NCBI GenBank assembly: GCA_002077045.2
Contig: KZ111173.1
Location: forward strand, 186,001-250,000
From: Rachicladosporium sp. CCFEE 5018
Taxonomy: Eukaryota; Ascomycota; Dothideomycetes; Cladosporiales; Cladosporiaceae
Direction of reading: 5' to 3'
DNA: 64,000 nt
Shown: positions 10,329 to 22,302 of the stretch, piece after piece
How positions within the stretch are numbered: the first letter of the stretch is position 1
Layout of the letters: each line of letters starts with the position of its first letter
Notes under the pieces: generated by a model
Told to the model about the DNA's origin: nothing
The model's database searches: none
The model's input: the letters and a program-made list of their open reading frames with translations, nothing else
Program-made: the position numbers and the translations under genes

Positions 10329-12404
10329 GATCGCCAGAGCTTGTGCTGTAAATGCCGTCAAGCGGTGTCTTGTGGTCAAGAAACCCTGAAGGGTGAAAGT
10401 GTGGCGTGGTGAGGGTGTGAGGTAGTGTAAACAGTGACAACATCGATGTGAGATCACGTGCGGGACGGCGAAGTTGTCGAACGTGCCTGCCTCAAGTGTG
10501 CTTCTCTCCTCGTGGTTGAGTCGCTAAAGTACGACGCTTTGCGCTGCTGACACACCTTTCAAGCAGACCACCATGGAGATGCAACAGTGCCATATACATG
10601 AAGGACTTGAGTTTTTGGGAATCAATCTACCGTCGCTCTCTGCTGCAGCACTCATGCTTCCGAGCAATGCGCCTCGTTAGGAGCCCTGGAGGATTCAAGG
10701 AGGTGTGTATTCCGTGCGCTCATGTCCAGCCATCGGATTCTATCTCCGCAAGACCGCCTTGTCGTAGTCCGCCCCAGCGCCAACGCCAATCGATCTATGT
10801 TGTGTCGTCCCCTATGTATTCGCCTTTGAAGATTTATCCAGCCTACTAGACAGGCCTCTCCGCTGTCATCAGAAAGGTATCGCATTACTGACAGCTCCCG
10901 AAGTATCCGCCGGGTACCCAAGCATCTTCTTCCCCGTTTCGGTTGCGCAGCACCCGCAGAGCAGCGAGGCTGGCCAGCATATGATCTAGGCTCCATCAGC
11001 TTCTAGTCTATTGTCTCTTGACAGATCTTTCTCATACAGCGAGCAGGACGGCAATGAGAAAGCCGAGTGTAGGTCCGACAACCTTTAGATGGCACGGATT
11101 CTGATCTGAGCGATGTAATCCGTCAGTGTCGGCATCGTCGAAGGCCTGCAGGATGAAGCCCACCTGTGCCGCACTGAATGCACACGACTGGAAGAGGGAG
11201 GCAGTCCATTGGGCCTGACTGGGTGTTCGTTCGCAGACGAGGATCTCTAGCACCTTGAGAGGATAAGATAACTATTTGATGCCCGTGAAGCTGACGTGCA
11301 AAAATGCTATCAAGAGTATTCTATTGCATCGATAGGAGATGAGGACGAAGTGGGATATACACTACCTGAGGCAGTCAATGCAGGATCAACCTTATGGACA
11401 TCGAAACCAGGAAATGCGGTTGTTGCGGTGCAAAAGACCTGAGATGAACCTTCAAGTGACGTTTGGCAGTGGAGCTGACCATCTAAAATGGGTACAACTG
11501 TGGTGCACATCAGGCTAATTTCAGAACAGGCCGACTGGTTGACATTCTACATGGCACGTAAGCTTATTGCTGGAACTCGGCAGAACGAGCATGGTCCTGT
11601 CTGGAGCGTGCGTTGCCTTTCATCTTTCCCATATCTTGCTATTGGCGAAGTCTGGTCGGGCTTCGCTCCAGATTCAGCGTATGACACACGACGCCTTTGT
11701 CGACAAGGCGCCGCTCGAAAGCCGTTACATGGACCATGAGCCACGAATAGTCGATGGTGGTCTCGAAATTGCTGCATTGCGAAGCGCCACGACGGGCAAA
11801 GTACGCATGAGCCTGAAATGTGGACTGTAACTCACGTACAACTTGGAGCTCCGTACAAGTTAGGGTTGATTGTCGGCGCATGGCGTGGACGGTCCACCAG
11901 AGCTGGCGCACCATCTCCAGGAGGGTAGAGCACAATCACGCTACTGGCATGGGAATGTAAGTAGACTATCTCCTGAATACGCCAATCCACTTTTACGCAC
12001 AGTCGCAGCCGCAACATCAGAAGGGTTCGTGTCAGCCGATTGCGAAGCCGATGGCGAGTGGGTCTGCTGCAGCTTGACATGCAGCGTGATTAGTGAACAA
12101 TCCTCGGCAATGGGAAACCTTCTTTACGTCGCCAGCCAACTCTAGCTGGATCACAAACACATTCATTCTTGAGATTACAAAGGTGAGCACCAGCAATGCC
12201 GAGAATCACAAGGTCATCGCGTGGCTTTTGTCGTGACGTATCGCACGTACCGATTAACCGTCAGTACGGCCGCAGCATTTGTATGTCCAAGAAGTGCTGC
12301 GCTGTTATGTATAACATGTAGAGGCTTGGATCGCTCCTGAGACGAGAACTGCATAAGTGTAGTTCGACGTCTAGCGCTTTCATTACAAGTGGACATCAAC
12401 AGCC
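10329..12404. other. 2-kb gene-poor stretch between AT-hook gene and exporter
   Basis: Divergent promoter space for the AT-hook gene (-) and exporter (+). A minus-strand reading at 11535-11032 looks protein-like in places (FILQAFDDADTD, then a hydrophobic end), but copy B has a TAA in that frame and the substitutions are mostly amino-acid-changing, so I do not call a gene. At 12282-12315 lies a 34-bp segment that is inverted in copy B. Confidence 0.45.
12282..12315. other. 34-bp micro-inversion relative to copy B, about 90 bp upstream of the exporter start
   Basis: The reverse complement of 12282-12315 matches copy B 49960-49993 with one mismatch, while both flanks remain collinear in the forward direction. 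The segment ends with GTTATGTATAAC, itself nearly palindromic. It lies in the presumptive promoter or leader of the DHA1-type exporter in both copies. Confidence 0.9.
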
Positions 12405-14172
12405 ATGGAGAAATCAATCTTAACCCCAGGTGACGATGCTGCGCTCCCGCAAGCCACCAAACTCAGCTCTATAGAAAGCAACGCAACCAAAGAGCTTGCA
12501 AATACCGACTTCGATGACGCGGGCAGCGATCCTGATGAGTCGCCCTCCGCAGAGAGAAATCTTCACGATCTTGAAAAGGGCGAGCACAAAGGCGAAGAGC
12601 CAAATGCTCAGCTCTCTGCCAGCGACTGGAGCAGTCCAGATGACCGCGAGAATCCGCAAAACTGGTCTACAGGGAAAAAGGGTGGGCAATGATGTCCTAC
12701 TACCCCCCAAGAAACTTACTGACTTCAACATCTTAGCATACCACACGTTCTCAACGGCATTCTTAGGGTTCGCAGTCACATGCGGTTCATCGCTGATCAC
12801 CCCAGCGACACCAGAGATTGCACGCGAGTTTGGTGTCTCCCGAACTGCTGCTATACTCACCCTCTCCCTCTACACGCTCGGACTGGCACTTGGTCCGATC
12901 CTCGCAGCACCCATATCAGAGACTGCAGGAAGATTGGTCGTTTACAAGATCACAGCCCCTTCCTTCATGTTGTTGATCCTGGGCGCAGGGTTCAGTAAAT
13001 CGTTCGGTAGCTTACTAGTCTGCCGACTCCTCGCAGGCACACTCGGTGGACCCGTTCTAGCAGTGGGTGCTGGCACAAACGCCGACATGTACTCCGCTCG
13101 CGATCGAGCTGTGGCTTCGGCATTCTTCATAATGATGCCGTTCCTTGGACCGTCACTCGGACCAGTCATAGGTGGCTTCGCCGCACAGTACAAGGGCTGG
13201 CGCTGGACGCAGTGGTGCACGATCTTCATCGGCGTGGCTGCAACAATACCCGTCTTCTTCATGTCCGAGACCTACCGGAAGGTCTTGCTGAGGCGCCGTG
13301 CGAAGCGGCTTGACCTGCCACCGCCACCAATGCCGCCGATGACGAAGCTGGGCATGATAAAAGTCTTGCTGACCATCACACTACTTCGACCTCTTCACAT
13401 GCTGGTGACTGAGCCCATCGTGGCATTCTTCAGCATATACAATGCTTTCACCTTTTCCGTCCTGTTCGCCTTCTTCGCCGCCTACCCCTTCACCTTTGAA
13501 AGTGTCTATGGTTTCAACACATGGCAGTACGGATTGACCTTCCTTGGGATTGGACTCGGAGTGATTTGTGCTGTTGTGACAGCGATCCTCGTCGATAAGA
13601 CGTACTACGCCAAGCATCACCGCATAGCTCTCAGTGAAGGTCGGGTCAACGTGGCGCCAGAGTATCGCTTGTTGGCTGGTCAATTGGGGAGCTTAGGAAT
13701 ACCAATAGGGTGAGTTCCGTGGTCACCACCTCTGTGCTCCTGATGGCTGTTGACATCCTTCTAGCTTGTTCTGGTTTGCTTGGTCCGCTCGAGCAGATGT
13801 GCACTGGATCTCGCCGGTACTCGCGGGCATTCCCTTGTAAGTCAACCTCTTTGCCACTCTGCTTGTAGTCTGCTAATTGCGTCTAGTGCGTGGGGCAACC
13901 TCTGCATCTTCATCTCGGCAGCAACTTACCTCATCGATATCTACGGACCACTCAACGGCGCATCTGCGCTTGCAGCGAACGGAGTGGCTCGGTACAGCAT
14001 GGGCGCTGTGTTCCCACTGTTCACCTTCCAGATGTACTCACGCTTGGGCGTGGCTTGGGCGACGAGCTTGTTGGCCTTCATTAGTGTTGCAATGCTGCCG
14101 ATTCCGTGGATCTTCTTCAAGTACGGGCCCAAGATAAGAGCGAAGAGCAAGTACGATGTGGTGAAGTTTTAG
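12405..14172 (+). CDS. DHA1-type MFS exporter (drug/polyamine:H+ antiporter class), copy A
   Basis: Four exons: 12405-12681, 12737-13709, 13765-13836 and 13887-14172. The introns are 55, 55 and 50 nt with GTGGGC, GTGAGT and GTAAGT donors. Spliced protein is 535 residues. A hydrophilic N-terminus (about 90 residues, ending DRENPQNWSTGKK) is typical of fungal DHA1 exporters. It is followed by TFSTAFLGFAVTCGSSLITP, the SRTAAILTLSLYTLGLALGP segment, ISETAGRLVVYK (family loop motif position), and FLGPSLGPVIGGF (antiporter-type proline motif). A central loop with RRRAKRLDLPPPPMPPM separates the two six-helix halves. It probably exports small toxic or secondary compounds across the plasma membrane; the substrate is unknown. 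Intact in both copies and closely similar. Confidence 0.9.
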
Positions 14173-14653
14173 GGATATGGCGGCCGAGCAGGAGAAGGCA
14201 CGGTGGAAGTCGGCCGTACCTACCCCGTAGCTCACATTGCGTTCAGCCTTAGGTAACTTCACGTTACAGCATACACGAAAATACCCGCATTTATGATTCG
14301 ACCCTTCCATGATCTTCGCAAGGTCCATATGTCAACTGACTAAGATCCCGAGACTTGTTCTGTGGGAGCCGGGTTGACAGTCACTTACAGAAAGAACACT
14401 GTTCTCCCACGAGCTCACGGAACGCCACGTAATTCACATGCGCTACGCAATCAGTCTACTTAAGGGACTGTCTAGCACACTACGAAAGTGCAAGTCTGAA
14501 CGCTGTGCTGACTAGAAAGACAGCTAGGCAGACTTCCGTCGGCGGACCGATTCTATATCTCATCGTCGGTCTTACAGCAGGACCAGCCTCCCACCAGACT
14601 CTACAGCGTCATAGGAGACTTTCAGGCATCTGAGAGAGTGGAGGCGATACACC
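14173..14653. other. Intergenic, exporter to FSH1
   Basis: About 480 bp, same-strand neighbours. Presumed exporter 3' UTR and FSH1 promoter. No gene seen. Confidence 0.5.
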
Positions 14654-15383
14654 ATGAAGATCTTGGTGCTTCGCGGTACAGCCCACACTACGGACCAGCT
14701 TCGCAGAGTGCAACTTACGTTCTTGCAGGATACACCCAGACCGGTGAGAGTCTCCGCCGCAACATCGGAGGTGTACTCTGCAGAATCGAGGAAGCTGTTC
14801 CGAACGCTACATTCAGCTTTCCCACAGCGCACATACGGCTTCAAGCGCGTCAACACGATGTCACTTCCTCAGCCTTGGATCTACGAGGCTGGTTCGAGGC
14901 ATCTCAGGCTTCGAATCCCCCAGATGGTCTGATGACGAGTGTGGAGGACCTAGCACTTGTTCTCGAGTACGAAGGACCTTTGCTGGCATTATTGCACTCT
15001 CGCTAGGGACTATACTAGCGGCCATGCTAGCCTCCCTTCTACATGGCGGGACGATCATCGAGACGCACGAAGAGGCTATTAGGAATGTAGTGGAGGCTAT
15101 GCCCTACCCAGAGTGCTTCGCAGCGCTGCGACATGCCCCACTCAGGTTCCTGATTCTGTGTGCGGCGCGGGCGGCGACTGAGAGCTAATACGAGTGGTTG
15201 TTCCAAGAAGATCTCGGCGTGAGAATGTGTTACGTTGTAGGTGACTTGGACTCTGTAGTCAGTTATGAGGATTGGGGCGCAGTCCCCAAGAGACTGATTG
15301 CCCGCGGAGAGCCAGTGATGATTGTGCATCCTGATGGACACCATTGACCGACAGACCGACCCAGCCAGGTTGCGATTGCCCAA
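14654..15383 (+). pseudogene. FSH1-family serine hydrolase, copy A: multiply disrupted pseudogene
   Basis: Same two-exon layout as the intact copy B gene: exon 1 14654-14675, intron 14676-14728, exon 2 from 14729. Lesions seen against B are: the conserved N-terminal LHG becomes LRG; a 1-base deletion near 14978 just before the nucleophile region shifts the frame to a stop at 15004-15006; in the original frame there is a TAA at 15187-15189 (Tyr in B) and a TGA at 15345-15347 (Leu in B, next to the catalytic His region); and the terminal stop codon is lost. Five independent changes in 0.7 kb indicate that function was lost some time ago rather than a single sequencing error. Confidence 0.9.
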
Positions 15384-18300
15384 TTTATCATGGCTGCAAG
15401 ATGGGAGCATAGTGCGACATACGCTGCCTGATCGGAAGCAAGCCAGTTCGACGGGCCATGTTGAACCTCTGCTATTGTCAGAGACTGAAAGGATCGATGA
15501 CGATGACCACTTACTTCGCCACGTAGTCTCTCAGTCTTTCAGAGGCGCCATGCGAGCGCAATAGGACTCGTGACGCTCTCGGATGTAGCGTGAGGATCTC
15601 CAAACTTTCGGTCAAGGGAGCAAGGCTTGTGATTGAACGTGCAAAGAGGGCAGCAGGATCAGAGACCGTAGCTTCATTGCAGTGCTACTCACGTGAACGC
15701 CGAGGGACCCTTGGATGTCAGTCTCGATCACTACCGAACTGATGACATTCCGATCCCGACTTCCTGGTAGAATGCTGTCTGTCAGTCACCAGATCACGCA
15801 GCTACCCCCCCCAACACTTCCAACCAGTATGGGAATTCCTCCCGAGGTTCCGCTCGCACGGAGTGCAGCAAGTCACCTGCATTTACTCGTTCTGAATAGC
15901 TCCATTGACAGACGCCTCCATACAACGACGGGCGTGTCACATTCCTGCCGTTGAGCTGCGTGTACGCCTCACTGCTAGAAGCTGTTGATGTCACGAGAGA
16001 GATGAAATGACCCCCTCATCACTCACACCTCATGCGTCCGGCAGGATCTGGATAGAGAAGACAGGTCCGAGGTCGTGCAGAATATAGTGCAACAAGAGGA
16101 GGAACGATACGACTGGCGGCGCGGTGCCGATACAACGGACCGGGAATCCAGCGCAGTGGTTTGGCACGACGGCCGGAGATGCGCGGGCAGCGCAGCAGCA
16201 GTGCATGACTAGTTCAGTTGCCTGGTCGCTGGGACGCATACTGTTGTGTAACGAAGTCCAGGCTCGAGTGGCTGCAATCTCGCGGTGGTGGAGAAGTCGT
16301 CAAAGTGAAGGGGACCTGTGTCCCGACCTGGGAGTCTCTGTTCGCACAAGTCTGCGCTGTGTGGCAGACTTGATTGACAGGTGCAGATCAGCTAGGCACA
16401 AGGTGCGTTAAGGCTGATATCATAGAGCGCCATGCAGGGTAGGGTCGTCGGTCGGCGCATTGTCGGGACGCTCATGCATGAAGGTGATGGGCGCCTTTCT
16501 CGGGAGCGAATGGGCATCGCATTTCACGGTGAGCTGTCAAAACCACGCAGTTCGACGTATCCCGGCCATGGTGACACGGCAGATCGGAGCGGACGAGCAT
16601 CGCTGGTAGGTGCTCCCAGGCTGTCGGGTCCATCGCGTGCTGCATGTCTTGTGTCACCCACCGGATGTGAGGCATTTCAAGCGACCAAAGATCCTCCGCG
16701 CGATTCTTGGTGGGGCGATTGCGCGTAGAGCGGTGTAAATTGCGTGAAGTGGGTAGAGGCGCCACATCAGGCTGCGCAACGCTCATAGGAGCCAAGGACC
16801 AAGCGCACCTGGAAGTGCCGTTGCTGTTGACAGCCAAATCACGCGCCAGCAAGCGTCACTGACAGGTCGGTAGATTGGGTGACGTTGGTCGTCGGCTCTA
16901 CCGGAAACGTCAAGCACAATGAGACTGTGGCGCCAAGCGCCCTGAGACCCAAGCACGCCGCCTGTCGTCACCCATAAGGGTAAGCGCGTGTTTCGCATAC
17001 GAATTATTGATCTACATGTGGCGCTTGCGTTTCGTGCATCGCGGCGCCGCACGGACGGCACTTCTGATCTGCAAGTGGATCGATCATCAATGTGACCCAG
17101 CGTCTCTGGTATCAGTACACAGGACGATGTGACGGCAACGGGTGCAAGACCTGAGGTCTAAACTTACACTACAGTGACTGATAACGCCGACAGCATGGGA
17201 ACCTGGTCAGTGGAGTGCACCCATGAAGTCACAACCCCTCGATACAGGAGCGTTAAGCGGTGCAAAGATTTGGTTCTCCTACACTTGCAACAGTGGTCGC
17301 GGTACATCATGGCTCGTGATCACTTGCGCGGACGCCATGCAGTTTTTCTACACTCCGTGAGGAATCGCATCCATTTTGACCCACGTCCAGATGACGAGGC
17401 CCTTTGCCATCGGCAATACCAAGCTTCGGATCTTTGCGCAGCGCCGGTAGCCGGGTTCACCTGCGTGCGGGACGCAGGCCGGCACGATGTCAGGGCAAGG
17501 TTCCTGAACCTAATCCGGAGACTAACGAAATCAACTGGAACGTTGCCTGTGGCGTCAACAGCACTCGGTATGCAATGTCTTGTTCTATCGTCGCGCGAGG
17601 CAGCCGCAACAGCAAGAAGCGGTTGTTCAGAGCGGTTACTCCTGGGATTACGCGCGACCAGATGTTGCAGACATACAGGTAGATCATCATCAGCCTCGTC
17701 AAGGGAAGACTCGAGGGTTTCGAGTCGTGCGGGTTACCCTTGTGACAATGTCACAGCGGCTGGTGCCTCGATGCATCGCTCGTGGCACGCGGGACAATGC
17801 TGGGGTTGCGTTCCCTTTACCGCGCCTACAGTGCTCGTGACGATCGGTGTTCAGTCCGGCATTTGCAGAGATGAGCTTGCTCGAGCAGCGTTGAGGTGAT
17901 GCAACAAGAAATCTCGGTTCGGGAAATGATCATGAATATTATTGTGCTGACGGGATTCCACGTACACGAGGCTAGCACGTTCAGCGGGGACTCGGGAGCT
18001 CATACCCATCGACATCTCGATCGCCCGGATGTGAACCAGTCCAAACTGCAAGACCCGGAAATGGCATAGTGCCTCCTGGTTATGCGAAAGTTTTCGGTAA
18101 GAGCCTGAGGGATGCATGTAGAAACATGGTGAGCCGTTAGCTAGGACGTAAGACACCCCGGCGGCATGCAACGCTGCGCGCCACATGCACAGCCTGGCAA
18201 GCAATCTCCAGCATAGTCCCATGTAAAGCGCGGCCCGCTGGATCTAGCACAAATCGCATCGCGCCGGAGCGCTCATCTGTATCCCCCCAATCTTTCCGCG

Positions 18301-18911
18301 GCACTGTTGGTCCCCTGCTCACGCTGACCCCATGTCGATCATCGTACACAGAGTTTGTGCTCCTTTCTATTACGTTCACTGTGCAGTACGAAGCTGCCGC
18401 GGTACTACAAATTCGAGCACAGGAGTTTGCACGCTCTTCCTGCGACGACAGCTCACCTGCATGAGCTCGGCATTGCCTACGAATCATGCCGCAGTCGTCC
18501 CACTCGCCGTTCTCGTTTCAACTGTCGCGTCCAGGCTGAACAGACTCCACCCCAAAAACGCCATTTTCTCATAGCGCACGATCAGTCAGCGGCGTTCCTT
18601 TGCACCGCAACGACTTCGGAAGGTTAACAGCTGTGGCTACGTCTTTTCGATCCCGACATGCGCTTTCGAGGACCCTCAACGATACGTCGATCTCTGTCCT
18701 TGCTCTCTCCACCCTTGATTGTCAGCGTCTGGACATCTGATCCTGTCCTACATCGACCGCTGTTCTCGGGTCGGGGTCAACTCCTTCTGGCTTTTTGACA
18801 GCCCGTCCACCTGCCCTTAACCTGACCGCTGTTTCAATTTCTGAAGCTGTCCGATCGATATTTCGTGTCCCTTGCTCCCTGGACTACCGAGGATCACTCA
18901 CCTCTATCACC
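15384..18911. other. 3.5-kb gene-poor stretch upstream of the homeobox gene
   Basis: No supported gene. ORFs here (for example 17174-17899 +, 16472-16852 -) are interrupted or frameshifted in copy B, and most differences change amino acids. A sub-block around 17400-17560 is identical in both copies and contains a protein-like reading (NPETNEINWNVACGVNSTRY), which could be a gene remnant or a conversion tract. The last 250 bp before 18912 are pyrimidine-rich, as expected for the 5' leader of the homeobox gene. Confidence 0.45.
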
Positions 18912-20408
18912 ATGGCAGATCTTGGGAAGTGCAACGGCTACCAGAACCTACATAGCCTCTACTCTCATAGGCGCAATGACAGTCGCGCGTCCACCCCGTG
19001 CATGCCGACGCCAGAAACGTCGCAAAGCAGCGACACCTCCATGGACGAACACTTCGCCAGACCACTGGCGAGTAGAGGAGCATCTATTCGTGCTTTGCTC
19101 TCCGATGAAGCCTGCGAGCCTACTGTCGCTTGCAACCGCAGCGACGACAACCTCTCTGCGCGCATGATCACTCGACCCAAGGGGAGCGCACGCTATGCCC
19201 CCTGTTCACCGCCGTATCGATCTGGCAGTGAGCTGCGACCGTCACTGCCGCCTCTGAAGACAGTCAGTTACTATGCATCGGAATCTCCCCCGACGACGAG
19301 TTTGTCTGACCTTGTATAGATCTTGGCAGTGCCATTGTCCTCGCCTCCGACGACGCCACGGCTGTACGACGCGGCCTTTCCGCTCGCCGCTCGCGAGCCG
19401 TCGTATGTCGCAACTACGTTCAAACCACCCGCTTTCTACCCGAACAAGAAGCCCAGGACGACGCTGAGTCCCCGTCATTCACCAAGCTTCGCTCCTGAGG
19501 GCATGAGTATCTCCTCAGACAGGTCAGCGACCGCACGAGTGGACTATTCTGCTCGCTTCTCGCGTCCTAGCATGACAATGGACACCGAGTACTTCAAATC
19601 CCCTGATGTGTGGCCCGAGGGCGTTCAACCTTCTGCACGGGCGCGTCTCGACGAGTGGACCACTCGCTACGAGGCTCGCCAGGGGGAAGTTTTGTATCAC
19701 GATCGACCTGGATCACCTCGGTCGCGACGGCAATCGACTATAAGTGACCTGAGACGCACTTCGGTCGACGTGCGATCGCCTGGCCAGGTTCATGGTCGCG
19801 AGCGAGTAGACGATCGCTCATTTCACAACGGACACGAAGCTGGATAGCTCCCACAAAACCGTCTTCGTGCGACACCGTACTTTCCAGGCCAGGATCGAGA
19901 ACGCTACACCGCAGAATGCACTCAGAATCTGCCCACAAGATCAGTGCTGCCCGGTAGGGAACACGATTCGCATATGGGATTGACAGGCAGAGCTGCAGAT
20001 ATCGTTGCTCCTGATCGACGAGCTGCCTTCTTCATGCCCAGTCACTATGAATACCAGCAGGGCAAGACAAGGAAACGGAGTAACCTACCGAAGCAGTCAA
20101 CAGAGATCATGAAATATTGGTTCGATCAGGTTCGTTCCGCAGCAGGGAAGAGTACGTTATACGCGGTCGCTGATCAAATTGCAGAACATAGCGAACCCCT
20201 ATCGTAGCGAAGAGCAGAAGCAGGTCTTTGCCAACGTGTGTATATCGTGCCCATCTTCTACTAGAGTCTCATTGACAATGAATTGCAGGCGACTGGCATA
20301 AGCATGACGCAAGTGAGCAACTGGTTCATCAACCATCGACGACGGTGTCCCGAGCTGCGCGACAAGCGAGACCGAAGTCGCGTAGGAGGAGGCGACCTAA
20401 GCGACTGA
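18912..20408 (+). pseudogene. TALE-class homeobox transcription factor, copy A: nonsense codon before the homeodomain
   Basis: Four exons: 18912-19262, 19320-20129, 20185-20235 and 20289-20408. Introns are 57, 55 and 53 nt. The start ATG at 18912 sits in a CACCATGG context. The full model is 443 residues: a Ser/Pro/Arg-rich N-terminus, then a C-terminal homeodomain assembled over three exons (KRSNLPKQSTEIMKYWFDQ, NIANPY.SEEQKQVFAN, ATGISMTQVSNWFINHRRR). The NPY loop preceding helix 2 and the WFINxRRR helix 3 mark the TALE class. In copy A codon 293 is TAG (19845-19847; TAT in B), so translation would stop at 292 residues with no DNA-binding domain. A also has Arg where the family and B have Pro (NPYPSEE). 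DNA targets are unknown. Annotated as a pseudogene, but a truncated product could persist. Confidence 0.82.
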
Positions 20409-22302
20409 AGGGAAGAACGATTGTTTGGAACACCTCACCGCACAATAGCACGGCATTACACGGCAAAGACACGTCAATCAGCATGTCGATAATGATGTTT
20501 TACGCAAGTACTAATAATTTGCGCGAATGCGCATTTCGCTTCCTGACTTCACGAGCCATAGACTCAGTTCGTTGACTATGTTCGCAATCATCATTGTGAC
20601 TTTTCACAAGAGCACGCGTTGCGCGAGGTGCCTATGGCGGTCGTCACGAATGCTATATATGAAGCAGGGTCATCATGAAGGAGCTTTCTGGGACCATAAG
20701 TACACAGGCTACACTGTTGGAATTTCTGCAAGCATGGTCGAATACATAATTCAGCGCCTGCTACACCTCGGTGGAGACGAGTACGAATACTGCACAAGAC
20801 TCTTCACGCGCTCTGGCTCTCTTCCAATTCAATTGTTGCTGTAGAATACCAAAGCTGCCAACGGTCATAGCGCTCGCAGACTAGCAGCAAGGGTATATCC
20901 TGACTGGAGCGGCCCCCAGCTGTCCCAAACGGGCAGCAACTCGCGCAGTACTAGACCCGGCGGTGAAGGAGGCTTGATGCAGGAACTCGCCAACCTGCAT
21001 GCTCGTTCCAGCACTGCCAATGCAGCTCTCTCAACAACACACAGTCAGGGGCGGATGTGTCAAAATCCGCTAGCGCCGCCGCACCAACACATCGCAAGAC
21101 CCGTATCGGGCTACCTGGTTGCAACAATCGAGCAGTGGCTGAACTACATACGAAACATCAGACCGAGCTTCACGCCGCGTTGCCGCATACACTGATCAGT
21201 GAGAATCGGGAGGGACTGCCATCTGAAGCCATACGAAGATATCGCAGAACGAAATTGCAGATCATGCAATGGCTTTCTCCTAGTAGGTTTATTACACGGC
21301 TTGCGATCCCCAGAAGAATCGGGAGGCGCTTCACTCCCATATTCTCGCTCTGTGGCGTCTGGCGTCTGTCATAGCGCTGCCGCGGGAGCCGTGGCTGGCG
21401 TCGAGCGTGTGCCGACGCTTTCGCAGATCAAACTATAGGCGAGAGGCGACCACCGCGGCAACACGCTGACGAGACTTCGTGGGATCTTTTCCTCGACATA
21501 GGGAGCGTATTGTCAGATCAATTACCCGCGTGACCCTGTCAGCTTAGCATGGATTGTAGATGCCGGATTGATTGAGACAATGCCAGCAGCCCAGCCGCCC
21601 ACGCGGCGTACAAGCAATTCACGTGCCCTGCGTATTGTATATACGGTTTCGATCTCTCGCCTGTCGTGAGGTTTAGTGAAAATAAAGTTGTTGCCCGGCA
21701 TCCGGGCAGGAGCCAGCCTCGGCGCGGGCGAACGCGGGCAAATGCGGGCACGAGCGGGTCGCTTGTTTTTGCACGTCGACGGAGAAATATGGAGAAACTT
21801 TAGCTGACAAGCCGTTGCGCCGTTGCAACTCTCGTGGAGGTCCCATTGCCGAGCGCTCTCGAGTCCATGCGTGTCACGTGGAGATGATTATCGATATTTC
21901 ATTCGACCGACAGACTTTGGAGCATTGCGTCGTATTCGGGCGATGTTCGGAGGGGGTCCATGGCTTCGATGATCATATGCGTCGATAGGGTCGATTAGCG
22001 AGATTTCAAGAGTCCGCGACCGACAGTAGCGGCAGCGTCTTGCAAGAAAGTGATGGCGTTGCTCCAGACAACATTAGTTACTTGGTCAATAAGGCACGAC
22101 TATCACAGTAGGTAGGGTTATATTCGCAACCTCCTACTAAATCTCGACGAACTGCCGATTGAAGCGGGGTAGACAGTATGGCGAAGACCACCGCGACATT
22201 CCCCACCGGGCGATCATGGAGATGATGAAGTCCTCAGTATGAGACCAACTACTATCGAATATCCTCCTCACAAGAGAGTAGTGATTTGCCTGCCCGCCCA
22301 GC
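20409..22302. other. 1.9-kb gene-poor stretch between homeobox and MBL-fold genes
   Basis: No supported coding sequence; short ORFs do not show codon-level conservation between copies. It contains the hairpin plus 10-bp-period GCGGGC array at 21692-21759 listed separately. Confidence 0.45.
21692..21759. promoter_or_regulatory. Inverted repeat followed by four GCGGGC/T hexamers at exact 10-bp spacing
   Basis: TGCCCGG (21692-21698), a 3-base loop, then CCGGGCA (21702-21708) form perfect 7-bp arms. Downstream, GCGGGC occurs at 21724-21729, 21734-21739 and 21744-21749, and GCGGGT at 21754-21759, exactly one helical turn apart. Copy B keeps the inverted repeat and the last three of the phased units (the first unit is changed). 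It lies about 540 bp upstream of the MBL-fold gene. Phased sites on one DNA face suggest a protein-binding array; the factor is unknown. Confidence 0.4.

Noticed and set aside
10598..10849. 83-codon plus-strand ORF kept in both copies (also 48269-48520)
   Set aside because: The DNA here is almost identical between copies, so an open frame is expected by descent; no domain, no splice partner and no codon-position bias in the few differences.
11032..11535. Possible small secreted or anchored protein on the minus strand
   Set aside because: Protein-like fragments, but copy B has an in-frame TAA, differences are mostly amino-acid-changing, and no consistent intron joins the pieces.
17174..17899. 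241-codon plus-strand ORF
   Set aside because: The copy B equivalent is cut by an indel near 55240, and most substitutions alter amino acids; no recognisable motif.
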